From Pelomonas asaccharophilus_A (GTDB lineage Bacteria; Pseudomonadota; Gammaproteobacteria; Burkholderiales; Burkholderiaceae_C): a stretch of DNA of 64,000 bases. Positions 55,882 through 63,133 of this stretch are shown one piece after another. The position numbers and the translations under genes are program-made. Within the stretch, counting starts at the first letter, position 1, and each line of letters starts with the position of its first letter. Below the pieces are notes generated by a model that was not told where the DNA came from, made no database searches, and worked only from the letters and a program-made list of their open reading frames with translations. The DNA lies in NCBI RefSeq assembly GCF_031458115.1, contig NZ_JAVDXV010000001.1, forward strand, positions 558,001 through 622,000, given 5' to 3'.

Positions 55882-56886
55882 TTGAAGACTTCACTCGTTG
55901 CCGCACTCCTGAGCCTGGCCCTGTTGCCCGTCCTGAGCACCGCCGAGGCCGCCGCCACCCCAGCCAAATCCGTCAAGTCTGCGAAGGCCAGCAAGGCCAA
56001 GGCTGCTGCCGTCCAGACCCGCAAGGTCAAGTCCGTCGTGCTGCGCAAGCAGGCGCCGGTCGTGCGCGCGGTGCCCACTTTTGGCCAGGTCGCCGGCCTG
56101 CACGATGTCGATGACCCGCTGGCGCTGCGCTCCAGCGTGGCCTATGTGCTGGACCAGGACACCAACGAGGTGTTGTTCTCCAAGAACCCTCAGGCCGTGC
56201 TACCCATCGCCTCCATTACCAAGCTGATGACGGCGCTGGTGGTCGTCGAGTCCGGCCTGTCCATGGACGAGAAGCTGACGGTCACCGACGAGGACAAGGA
56301 CACCGAGAAGAACACCGGCTCGCGCCTGGCCTTCGGCACGTCGCTGACCCGCGGCGAGATGCTGCATCTGGCGCTGATGGCCAGCGAGAACCGCGCCGCC
56401 CATGCGCTGGGCCGCCACTATCCCGGTGGCATGAACGCTTTTGTCGCCGCCATGAACGCCAAGGCACAGAGCCTGGGCATGGCCGACACGCACTATGTCG
56501 AACCCACCGGCCTGTCCAGCCGCAACCAGAGCAGCGCCAAGGACCTGGCCCTGCTGGTGAACGCCAGCAGCCAGGTGCCGCTGCTGCGTGACCTGTCCAC
56601 ATCGCGCGAGACCCGTGTGGCGCTGGGCAAGCGCCAGGTGCAGTTCCGCTCCACCAACGGCCTGTTGTCCAACCCGATGTGGGACATCGGCCTGCAGAAG
56701 ACCGGCTTCATCAACGAAGCCGGCAAGTGCCTGGTCATGCAGGCCAGCATGGCCGGCCGCAAGCTCATCATGGTGTTCCTGGATTCCAGCGGCAAGGCGT
56801 CGCGGATCGCGGACGCCGAGCGCATGCGCAAATGGCTGGCATCCCTGCCGGGCGGTGGCGAGGCGGCGGTGGCGGCCAAGCTCTGA
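55882..56886 (+). CDS. pbpG: D-alanyl-D-alanine endopeptidase (PBP7/PbpG-like)
   Basis: 334 residues. A signal peptide begins at TTG 55882 (MKTSLVAALLSLALLPVLST) and is followed by a Lys/Ala-rich linker. The S11 serine-peptidase motifs are complete: SxxK in PIASITKLMTA (Ser about 111), SxN in ASENRAAHAL and KTG in LQKTGFINEAG. It cleaves peptidoglycan cross-bridges in the periplasm. The TTG start is preferred because it gives a clean signal peptide and lies just after GGGGAC and a sigma-70-like promoter; longer in-frame starts do not look coding. A terminator follows. Confidence 0.88.
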   Translation: MKTSLVAALLSLALLPVLSTAEAAATPAKSVKSAKASKAKAAAVQTRKVKSVVLRKQAPVVRAVPTFGQVAGLHDVDDPLALRSSVAYVLDQDTNEVLFSKNPQAVLPIASITKLMTALVVVESGLSMDEKLTVTDEDKDTEKNTGSRLAFGTSLTRGEMLHLALMASENRAAHALGRHYPGGMNAFVAAMNAKAQSLGMADTHYVEPTGLSSRNQSSAKDLALLVNASSQVPLLRDLSTSRETRVALGKRQVQFRSTNGLLSNPMWDIGLQKTGFINEAGKCLVMQASMAGRKLIMVFLDSSGKASRIADAERMRKWLASLPGGGEAAVAAKL

Positions 56887-56903
56887 TCCCGCACCTCTCC
56901 AAG

Positions 56904-56933
56904 CAAAAAGCGGCGCCTCGGCGCCGCTTTTGC
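56904..56933. terminator. Intrinsic terminator between pbpG and IclR gene
   Basis: AAAAGCGGCGCC (56906-56917) pairs with GGCGCCGCTTTT (56920-56931). With A-runs on one side and T-runs on the other it can serve both convergent genes. Confidence 0.9.
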
Positions 56934-56948
56934 GTTGTGGGGCACGCG

Positions 56949-57716
56949 TCAGGCGCGGTGGCCTAGCGCCGTCGAGATCTGCACGGCGGTTTCCTTCAGC
57001 CGCACGACCCAGCCTTCCTCCAGCCGGTCGGCCGGTGCCGAGATGGACAGGCCGGCCACCAGCTTGGCCTGGTCGTCGTAGATGCCGGCGGCCATGCAGC
57101 GCACGCCCAGCTCCAGCTCCTCGTCGTCGCGAGCGATGCCGCGCTGGCGCACCATGGCCAGCTCGCGCTCCAGCGCGCCGATGTCGGTCAGGCTGTTGCG
57201 CGTGTGGCCGGCCAGGCCGGTGCGGGTTGCGTAGGCACGCACGCGCGGGCTGTCGTCGCTGGCCAGGAACAGCTTGCCCACCGACGTCAGGTGCAGCGGT
57301 GCCCGGCCGCCCACGGCGCGCACGACCTGCATGCCCGAACGCTCGGAGTAGGTGCGCTCGATGTAGACGATCTCGTCGCCCTGGCGTACCGACAGGTTGA
57401 CCGGCTGGTGGGTGAACTTGTGCAGTTCACGCATGGCCGGCAGTGCGGCGTCGCGCACATCCAGCCGCGCCTTGACCAGATTGCCCAGCTCCAGCAGCCG
57501 CATGCCCAGCCGGTAGCTGCCCGCTTCGGGTCTGTCCACGAAACGACCCAGGGTCAGGTCGTTCAGAATGCGGTGCGCCGTCGAGGGATGAAGGCCGGTG
57601 GTCTCGGAGAGCGCCTTCAGCGACACCGGATCCTGGTGGCTGGCCAGCACGTCCAGCAGCGCGAACATGCGCTCCAGCACCTGGATCGCCGGGGTTTGCG
57701 CCTCTTTGGATTTCAT
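56949..57716 (-). CDS. IclR family transcriptional regulator
   Basis: About 255 residues. The N-terminal winged helix-turn-helix (IQVLERMFALLDVLASHQDPVSLKALSETTGLHPSTAHRILNDLTLG) is followed by the IclR effector domain with VNLSVRQGDEIVYIERTYSERSG, SVGKLFLASDD and GVRCMAAGIYDDQAKLVAGLSISAPADRL. IclR regulators usually repress catabolic operons and bind small organic acids. ATG 57716 or 57725 are equally possible. No catabolic operon is adjacent, so the target is unknown. Confidence 0.88.
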   Translation of the reverse strand: MKSKEAQTPAIQVLERMFALLDVLASHQDPVSLKALSETTGLHPSTAHRILNDLTLGRFVDRPEAGSYRLGMRLLELGNLVKARLDVRDAALPAMRELHKFTHQPVNLSVRQGDEIVYIERTYSERSGMQVVRAVGGRAPLHLTSVGKLFLASDDSPRVRAYATRTGLAGHTRNSLTDIGALERELAMVRQRGIARDDEELELGVRCMAAGIYDDQAKLVAGLSISAPADRLEEGWVVRLKETAVQISTALGHRA

Positions 57717-57751
57717 GGGCGGCATTGTGGGGGAGATTGGTGGTGTTTTGT

Positions 57752-58867
57752 ATGGCGAAAGCGGTGTTCAGGAAGTGGCAGGCGCTGGGGCTGGTGCTGC
57801 TGGCGCTGGGGGCCAGCGCTGCGGAGCCGGTGGCCGAGGCGCGCTGGGGGCGCGGCCCCAAGCTGTATGGCCGCATCACGGCGAATGAGCTGGGCCTGGT
57901 CATCAACACCGCCGACCCCTACTCGGTGGCCGTGGGCGAGTACTACGCGAAGCGACGCGGCATCCCGGCCGCTCAGGTCGTGCGCGTGCAACTGCCGCTG
58001 CGCAGCAGCCTGACGCGTGACGAGTTCCAGGCGCTGGACCAGACCCTGCGCAGCCAGATGCCGGAGAACGTCAATGGCCTGGCGCTGGCCTGGGTGCAGC
58101 CCTATGCCGTGGATTGCAACTCGCTGACCAGCGCGCTGGGCATGGGGCTGCAGCCCAACGTCTGCAGCAACAGCTGCGCCGCGACGCGGCCCAGCCCCTA
58201 CCTGAGTTATTTCGGCGCGCGGCCCTGGATCGTGCTGGGCCTGCGCCCGACCATGCAGCTGGCGGCCCGCTCGGTGCCGGCGGCCATGGCGATGATCGAG
58301 CGTGGCATCGCGTCGGACCACACGCTGGCGGCCGGTGCCGCCGAGCCCGCGCTGGCCTGGCTGGCGGCCACGCCGGACGCCAGCCGCAATGTGCGCGAGC
58401 GCCTGTTCCCGCCGGCTGGCCCCGTGCCGGGCGTGGCCGGCCTGGAGGTGCGGCGCGTGCGCAGCGAGGCCTTGCCGGTCATCCGCCGCACGCTGGTCTA
58501 CCAGACCGGCCTGGCCCGCGTGCCGGCGCCGTTGGGCAACGAATGGCTGCCCGGCGCTTTGGCCGACCACCTGACCTCGTTCGGCGGCTTGCTCGACAAG
58601 CCGGTCGGCGAGGGCCAGATGAACATCCTGGACTGGATAGACGCCGGGGCGACCGCGAGCTACGGCACCGTCAGCGAGCCCTGCAACCACCTGCAGAAGT
58701 TCCCGCACCCGCAGGTGCTGATCCAGGCCTATGCGCAGGGCGTCAGCGCGCTGGAGGCTTATTGGCACAGCGTGGGCTGGCCGGCGCAGGGCGTTTTCGT
58801 CGGCGAGCCGCTGGCGGCGCCGTTCGCGGCCCTGCCTCAGCCCGCCGCGTCGGCCAGCACGCCCTGA
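57752..58867 (+). CDS. TIGR03790 family protein, exported
   Basis: 371 residues. A signal peptide (FRKWQALGLVLLALGASAAE) is followed by the TIGR03790 pattern: LVINTADPYSVAVGEYYAKRRGIPAAQVVRVQLP, RDEFQALDQTLRSQMPENVNGLALAWVQPYAVDCNSLTSALGMG, LTSFGGLLDKPVGEGQMNILDWIDAGATASYGTVSEPCNHLQKFPHPQVLI and YWHSVGWPAQGVFVGEPLAAPF. The family resembles Cys-containing exported proteins of unknown role. ATG 57752 opens the signal peptide. Its 3' end overlaps the convergent hpnE end by 31 bases. Confidence 0.8.
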   Translation: MAKAVFRKWQALGLVLLALGASAAEPVAEARWGRGPKLYGRITANELGLVINTADPYSVAVGEYYAKRRGIPAAQVVRVQLPLRSSLTRDEFQALDQTLRSQMPENVNGLALAWVQPYAVDCNSLTSALGMGLQPNVCSNSCAATRPSPYLSYFGARPWIVLGLRPTMQLAARSVPAAMAMIERGIASDHTLAAGAAEPALAWLAATPDASRNVRERLFPPAGPVPGVAGLEVRRVRSEALPVIRRTLVYQTGLARVPAPLGNEWLPGALADHLTSFGGLLDKPVGEGQMNILDWIDAGATASYGTVSEPCNHLQKFPHPQVLIQAYAQGVSALEAYWHSVGWPAQGVFVGEPLAAPFAALPQPAASASTP

Positions 58868-60081
58868 GCGGCCGCCTGGCCCGCGCGCACGGCGCCTTCC
58901 AGCGTGGCGGGGTAGGGGCCTGCGATGTAGTCGCCCGCGGCCCACAGGCCCGGCGCGACGCGTGCCGGGGGCCGCGCGAGGCCGGGTGTGCAGGCGAAGG
59001 TGGCGCGTTTCTCGGTGAGCATGCGATCGATGACCGGCGGCGTGGCCCAGCGCAGCTCGCGGGTGGCCTGCGCCAACACGGCCTCGTCACAACCGCCGCT
59101 GGCCACCCAGGGCGCCGCGCCGCTGACGACGAAGGCGAAGCGGCCCGGCGCGCCGCCCAGTTGGCCCAGGTCGAAGACGAACTGTGCCGGCGCCTCCGGG
59201 CCGTCGCGCAGCGCCAGCATGGGGGCCGGCAGCACCGTGCCCGGGCTGTGCAGGTAGACGGTGATGATGGGTTCGAAGCGCAGCGCCTGCGCGGTGGCGC
59301 TCCAGTCCGGCGCGATGGACGCTGCCAGGCGCGTAGCCTCGACGCTGCTGCAGGCCAGCACGATGCCGTCGAAAGCTTCGCCATCAACACGCCAGCCGGC
59401 CTCCAGTTGCTGCACGCGCCGGCCCAGTCGCAGCCGCTCGCCCAGCCACGCTGCCGCGGGCGTCGCCAGCAGTTCCGACAGCGGCCGGCGCGGCAGCAGC
59501 AGGTCGGCACTGCCGGCGCCGCTGAACAGTGCGTCCTTCAGCACGCGCAGGAAGACTTGCGCGCTGGCCCGCGGCGCGGGCGTGTTCAGCGCGGCCACGC
59601 ACAGCGGCTCGACCAGATCGCGCTTTACGGCATCCGGCAGGCCGGCACACAGTTCGGCGACGCTGAGCTGGGCGTCGCAGCGGAAGCCGCGTGCGAGCCA
59701 GCCACCAGCCGCCGCGAGCAGGCCCAGCCTGGCGCTCAGTGGCCAGCCACGATGCGCCAGCACGCCACACGTGAAGGCCACCAGCGGCGGCCCCGGTGGC
59801 AGGTGCAGGCCCGGCTCGCCGGGGTAGGGCAGGGCCAGCGGCAGGCGCTTCAGCGCGGCCTCCGGGTCCACGCCGAGACGGCGCATCAGCGCGAGGCTGT
59901 CGCGGTAGGCGCCGATGAGGATGTGCTGGCCGTTGTCGTACGGCGGGTCGCCAGCCACGCTGCGTGCCCGGCCGCCCGGCTGCGGCGCCATCTCGAAGAC
60001 GGCGATGTCATGGCCCGCATCGGCCAGCGTGACGGCTGCAGCAATGCCAGCCCAACCGCCGCCAACAACGGCTGTTTTCAC
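58837..60081 (-). CDS. hpnE: Hydroxysqualene dehydroxylase HpnE
   Basis: 414 residues. FAD-binding Rossmann motif VVGGGWAGIAAAVTLADAGHDIAVFE at the N-terminus, GGRARS, and the C-terminal LWAAGDYIAGPYPATLEGAVRAGQAAA, all of the amine-oxidase/phytoene-desaturase-like superfamily. With HpnC and HpnD it makes squalene from farnesyl diphosphate. It is the last gene of the hpnC-hpnD-hpnE order, with a hairpin element between hpnD and hpnE. Squalene-hopene cyclase is not in this window. Confidence 0.9.
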   Translation of the reverse strand: MKTAVVGGGWAGIAAAVTLADAGHDIAVFEMAPQPGGRARSVAGDPPYDNGQHILIGAYRDSLALMRRLGVDPEAALKRLPLALPYPGEPGLHLPPGPPLVAFTCGVLAHRGWPLSARLGLLAAAGGWLARGFRCDAQLSVAELCAGLPDAVKRDLVEPLCVAALNTPAPRASAQVFLRVLKDALFSGAGSADLLLPRRPLSELLATPAAAWLGERLRLGRRVQQLEAGWRVDGEAFDGIVLACSSVEATRLAASIAPDWSATAQALRFEPIITVYLHSPGTVLPAPMLALRDGPEAPAQFVFDLGQLGGAPGRFAFVVSGAAPWVASGGCDEAVLAQATRELRWATPPVIDRMLTEKRATFACTPGLARPPARVAPGLWAAGDYIAGPYPATLEGAVRAGQAAAQGVLADAAG

Positions 60082-60090
60082 GACCGATCG

Positions 60091-60163
60091 ACTCCCACGG
60101 AACCGGCTTTGCCGGGCCGTCGGGAGTGCCCCCTTGAGAGGGCCGGCGAAGCCGGTAGGGGGT
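60091..60163. repeat. Double-hairpin element between hpnD and hpnE
   Basis: Two successive palindromes: ACTCCCACGG (60091-60100) with CCGTCGGGAGT (60119-60127 region), and CCCCCT (60129-60134) with AGGGGG (60157-60162) enclosing CCGGC-gaa-GCCGG (60143-60155). It fills the only gap in the hpn gene group and resembles extragenic palindromes common in Burkholderiales. Confidence 0.6.
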
Positions 60164-60169
60164 GGGCCA

Positions 60170-61015
60170 TTACGGGCGCCAGTTGGTCTTCATGGCAATC
60201 CAGAGCTTGCGCACCGGTGTCAATGCGATGCGCTGGTGCAGCACCTGGAAGTCCTCGCGCTCGATCTCCACCAGCAGCGCTCGGTAGATGTTGGCCATCA
60301 TCAGGCCTGGCTTCTGCGGCACGCGATCGGCTTCGGGCAGCAGCGCGACGGCCTCGTCGTAGAGCCGGTGCGCGCGCTCGGCCTGGAACTTCATCAGCGC
60401 CGTGAAGCGCTCCGAGTAGCCCCAGGGCTTGCTGCGCAGCAGGATCTCGTTGGCCTTGACGCCGAACTGCTGCAGCTCGTTCACCGGCAGGTAGATGCGG
60501 CCGCGGCGCGCGTCGTCGCCGACGTCGCGAATGATGTTGGTCAGCTGCATGGCCTGGCCCAGCTTGTGGGCATATTCCACCGTCTGCGGCTGCGTGCGGC
60601 CGAAGATGGCGCTGGCCACCTCGCCCACCACGCCGGCCACCAGGTGGCAGTAGCGCTGCAGGCCGGCGAAGTCCAGATAGCGCGTCTGCTGCAGATCCAT
60701 CTCGCAGCCTTCGATGACGGCGTTCAGGTGATCCAGTCGGATGTCGTAGGGGGCCGTGTGCGGCATCAGCGCCTTCATCACCGGGTGCGTCGGCTGGCCG
60801 GCGAAGGCGCTGGCGGCCTCCTTGCGCCACCAGGCCAGCTTGGTCGCGGCGACGCCGGCGTCCTGGGTCTCGTCGACGACGTCGTCCACCTCGCGGCAGA
60901 ACGCGTAGAAGGCCGTGATGGCGGCGCGCCGCGGCGGCGGCAGGAACAGGAAGGCGTAATAGAAGCTCGAGCCGCTGGCAGCGGCCTTCTGCTGGACGTA
61001 TTGCTCGGGGGTCAT
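60170..61015 (-). CDS. hpnD: Presqualene diphosphate synthase HpnD
   Basis: 281 residues of the squalene/phytoene synthase family. First Asp-rich motif in YAFCREVDDVVDET, second in LGQAMQLTNIIRDVGDDARRGRIYLP. It joins two farnesyl diphosphates to presqualene diphosphate. ATG 61015 overlaps the hpnC stop (ATGA). The Asn-Ile-Ile-Arg-Asp motif and length fit HpnD rather than phytoene synthase; no carotenoid genes are near. Confidence 0.9.
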   Translation of the reverse strand: MTPEQYVQQKAAASGSSFYYAFLFLPPPRRAAITAFYAFCREVDDVVDETQDAGVAATKLAWWRKEAASAFAGQPTHPVMKALMPHTAPYDIRLDHLNAVIEGCEMDLQQTRYLDFAGLQRYCHLVAGVVGEVASAIFGRTQPQTVEYAHKLGQAMQLTNIIRDVGDDARRGRIYLPVNELQQFGVKANEILLRSKPWGYSERFTALMKFQAERAHRLYDEAVALLPEADRVPQKPGLMMANIYRALLVEIEREDFQVLHQRIALTPVRKLWIAMKTNWRP

Positions 61016-61836
61016 GATGTGGCGCGCATTGTCAGCGCGCGCCAGGCCAGCCGTGGGAAGTCCGGTACCCCGACCGAGGGGCGGTGCAGCAGGCTGTCGT
61101 GATGACGCGCCGCGATCTTGTCCAGGATGGCCAGTCCGCCCTGGACGACAAAGCGCAGTTCCCAGCCGGCGCGGCCCGGCAGCGTCAGTGCCAGCGGGGC
61201 GCCTTCCAGCATCAATTGACGGGCCCAGCCGCAGAGGTCGGCGATCAGCGCCCGTGCGGGCGGGCTGTCGCGGCAGGCCAGCACGTCTTCGGCCGCCACG
61301 CCGTGGCGGTCCAGGTCGGCCTGCGGCACGTAGAGCCGGCCATTGGGGCCGTCGCGGCTGAAGTCCTGCCAGAAGTTGATCAGTTGCAGCGCCGAGCAGA
61401 TGGCGTCAGAGCGGCGCAGCGAGGTCGCGTCGTCCACGCCATACAGGCCCAGCAGCAAGCGCCCCACCGGGTTGGCAGAGCGGCGGCAGTAGTCCAGCAG
61501 ATGGGCGCGGTCGCGGTAGCGGGGCGGGGTCAGGTCCTGCTCGAACGCATCCAGCAGGTCGTGCAGCAGCGCAGGCTGCAGCCGGTGCATCTCGCGGCCC
61601 AGCGGCGTGAACACGGCGGTCCAGCGTGGCGACGGCTGCATGCCGACAACGGCGGCTGCCAGGTCGGCGCGGTAGTCGTGCAAGGCCTGCACCCGTTGCG
61701 CGGTCGTGGCGTCGCCCTCGTCGGCGAGGTCGTCGGCCGTGCGGGCGAAGTGGTAGATCGCGACGACGGCCGGGCGCAAGGCCGGCGGGCACAGCATGGA
61801 CGCAACGGGGAAGTTCTCGTAATGGTCGACGCTCAA
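61012..61836 (-). CDS. hpnC: Hydroxysqualene synthase HpnC
   Basis: About 274 residues from TTG 61836 (SVDHYENFPVASMLCPPALR). Family motifs: YHFARTADDLADEGDA, YCRRSANPVGRLLLGLYG and LQLINFWQDFSRDGPNGRLYVP. It turns presqualene diphosphate into hydroxysqualene, the substrate of HpnE. No ATG gives the conserved N-terminus; TTG 61836 does, and ATG 61797 would remove it. It is divergent from the RND efflux operon, with 144 bases between start codons. Confidence 0.88.
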   Translation of the reverse strand: MSVDHYENFPVASMLCPPALRPAVVAIYHFARTADDLADEGDATTAQRVQALHDYRADLAAAVVGMQPSPRWTAVFTPLGREMHRLQPALLHDLLDAFEQDLTPPRYRDRAHLLDYCRRSANPVGRLLLGLYGVDDATSLRRSDAICSALQLINFWQDFSRDGPNGRLYVPQADLDRHGVAAEDVLACRDSPPARALIADLCGWARQLMLEGAPLALTLPGRAGWELRFVVQGGLAILDKIAARHHDSLLHRPSVGVPDFPRLAWRALTMRATS

Positions 61837-61893
61837 GCTATTTCTCAAGTTCCGCTTGCAAAGGCCCGATGTTCCAGCGAAATTCAGCGAGGT

Positions 61894-61923
61894 TTGACAG
61901 CTGTTGCAGGGCCTGAATACATT
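61894..61923 (+). promoter_or_regulatory. Sigma-70 promoter of RND efflux operon
   Basis: A perfect -35 TTGACA (61894-61899) is followed after 18 bases by TACATT (61918-61923). It lies about 60 bases before ATG 61981 and overlaps a palindromic operator. Confidence 0.65.
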
Positions 61924-61944
61924 ACTGACCCGCTGGTCATTAAT
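61921..61944. promoter_or_regulatory. Palindromic operator over the RND promoter
   Basis: ATTACTGACC (61921-61930) and GGTCATTAAT (61935-61944) are inverted repeats matching at nine of ten positions with a 4-base spacer. Position over the -10 and start site, and dyad form, fit a TetR-type repressor site. No TetR gene lies within the window. Confidence 0.6.
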
Positions 61945-61980
61945 TCTGCGGCCAGCCGTTCCCTTTCTGCCGAGGTCTGC

Positions 61981-63120
61981 ATGCCCCATTTCTCGCGTCT
62001 CAAGCTGCCCTTGCTGTGCACGGCACTGCTGACGGTCCTGTTGACGGCATGCGGCAAGCAGTCCGCCGCCCCCGAGCCCGAGCGCGCCGTGCGGACGCAA
62101 CTCGTCAACGCTGGCACGGCCAGCGCCTCCCATGAGTATGCGGCCGAGGTGAAGGCGCGGGTCGAATCAAGGCTGTCCTTCCGCGTGCCGGGCAAGCTGC
62201 TGGTGCGTTCGGTGAACCTGGGCGATTCGGTCAAGGCAGGCCAGGCACTGGCGCGCATCGATGCCCAGGACCTGAAGCTGGCCGAAGCCGCCGCCACCGC
62301 AGGCGTGGCCGCCGCACGCACCAACCGGGACCAGGCCGGTGCCGACTACAAGCGCTTCGTGGACCTGCAGCGCCAGGGCTTCATCAGTGCGGCCGAGCTG
62401 GAGCGGCGCGATTCGGTGTTCAAGGCCGCGCAGGCGCAGTTGGAGCAGGCCAAGGCCCAGGCCGACGTGCAGGGCAACCAGGCGGGCTATGCCCAGCTCG
62501 TCGCCGATGGCGCGGGCGTGGTGACCGGCGTGGATGCCGAGCCGGGCCAGGTGCTGGCGGCCGGCACACCGGTGGTGCGCGTGGCGCTGGATGGCCCCCG
62601 CGACATCGTCTTCGCCGTGCCGGAGGACAAGATCGCTCAGGTGAAGCTCGCTGCCGCGCAGCCGGGCGCGTTGAAGGTGCGGCTGTGGGGCAGCACCGAG
62701 ACGGCGCCGCTGAAGCTGCGTGAAGTGGCGGCCGCGGCAGACCCGGTCACGCGCACCTTCCTCATCAAGGCCGATGCCGGCAAGCTGGACGTGAAGCTGG
62801 GCCAGAGCGCCACCGTGGTGCTGGAGCTGCCGCCGGTGCCGGGCGTCGTGAAGCTGCCGCTGTCGGCGGTGTTGCAGCAGGCCGGTAAGACCTCCGTGTG
62901 GGTGCTGGATCCGGCATCGATGACCGTCAAGCCGGTGCCGGTGCAGGTGGGTGGCGCCGATGGCAACGAGGTCGTCATCGCCGGTGGCCTGGCGGCCGGC
63001 CAGGAGGTGGTGGTGGCCGGGGTGCATGTGCTGAACCCAGGGCAGAAGGTCAAGCGCTACGTGCCGCCGCGCACGACGGCCGCGCCCGCCGCTCCGGCAG
63101 CTCCTGCGGCCTCACGCTGA
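61981..63120 (+). CDS. RND efflux periplasmic adaptor lipoprotein
   Basis: 379 residues. A lipoprotein signal (LPLLCTALLTVLLTACGKQ, lipobox LTAC) is followed by a membrane-fusion protein layout: barrel-sandwich hybrid start SRLSFRVPGKLLVRSVNLGDSVKAGQALARID, a coiled-coil hairpin (AEAAATAGVAAARTNRDQAG to AQAQLEQAKAQADVQGNQ), the return half and beta-barrel (VVRVALDGPRDIVFAVPEDKI), and a Pro/Ala-rich tail. It links the RND pump to an outer-membrane channel. ATG 61981 starts the lipoprotein signal; the frame is open further upstream but overlaps hpnC antisense. The RND pump gene follows 13 bases later. Confidence 0.92.
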   Translation: MPHFSRLKLPLLCTALLTVLLTACGKQSAAPEPERAVRTQLVNAGTASASHEYAAEVKARVESRLSFRVPGKLLVRSVNLGDSVKAGQALARIDAQDLKLAEAAATAGVAAARTNRDQAGADYKRFVDLQRQGFISAAELERRDSVFKAAQAQLEQAKAQADVQGNQAGYAQLVADGAGVVTGVDAEPGQVLAAGTPVVRVALDGPRDIVFAVPEDKIAQVKLAAAQPGALKVRLWGSTETAPLKLREVAAAADPVTRTFLIKADAGKLDVKLGQSATVVLELPPVPGVVKLPLSAVLQQAGKTSVWVLDPASMTVKPVPVQVGGADGNEVVIAGGLAAGQEVVVAGVHVLNPGQKVKRYVPPRTTAAPAAPAAPAASR

Positions 63121-63133
63121 GCCGGGGCCGCGC

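Noticed and set aside
61061..61083. CGGTACCCCGACCGAGGGGCGG as a third copy of the structured intergenic repeat
   Set aside because: It shares only the CCCC/GGGG stem, lies inside hpnC coding sequence, and lacks the core and tail of the two real copies.
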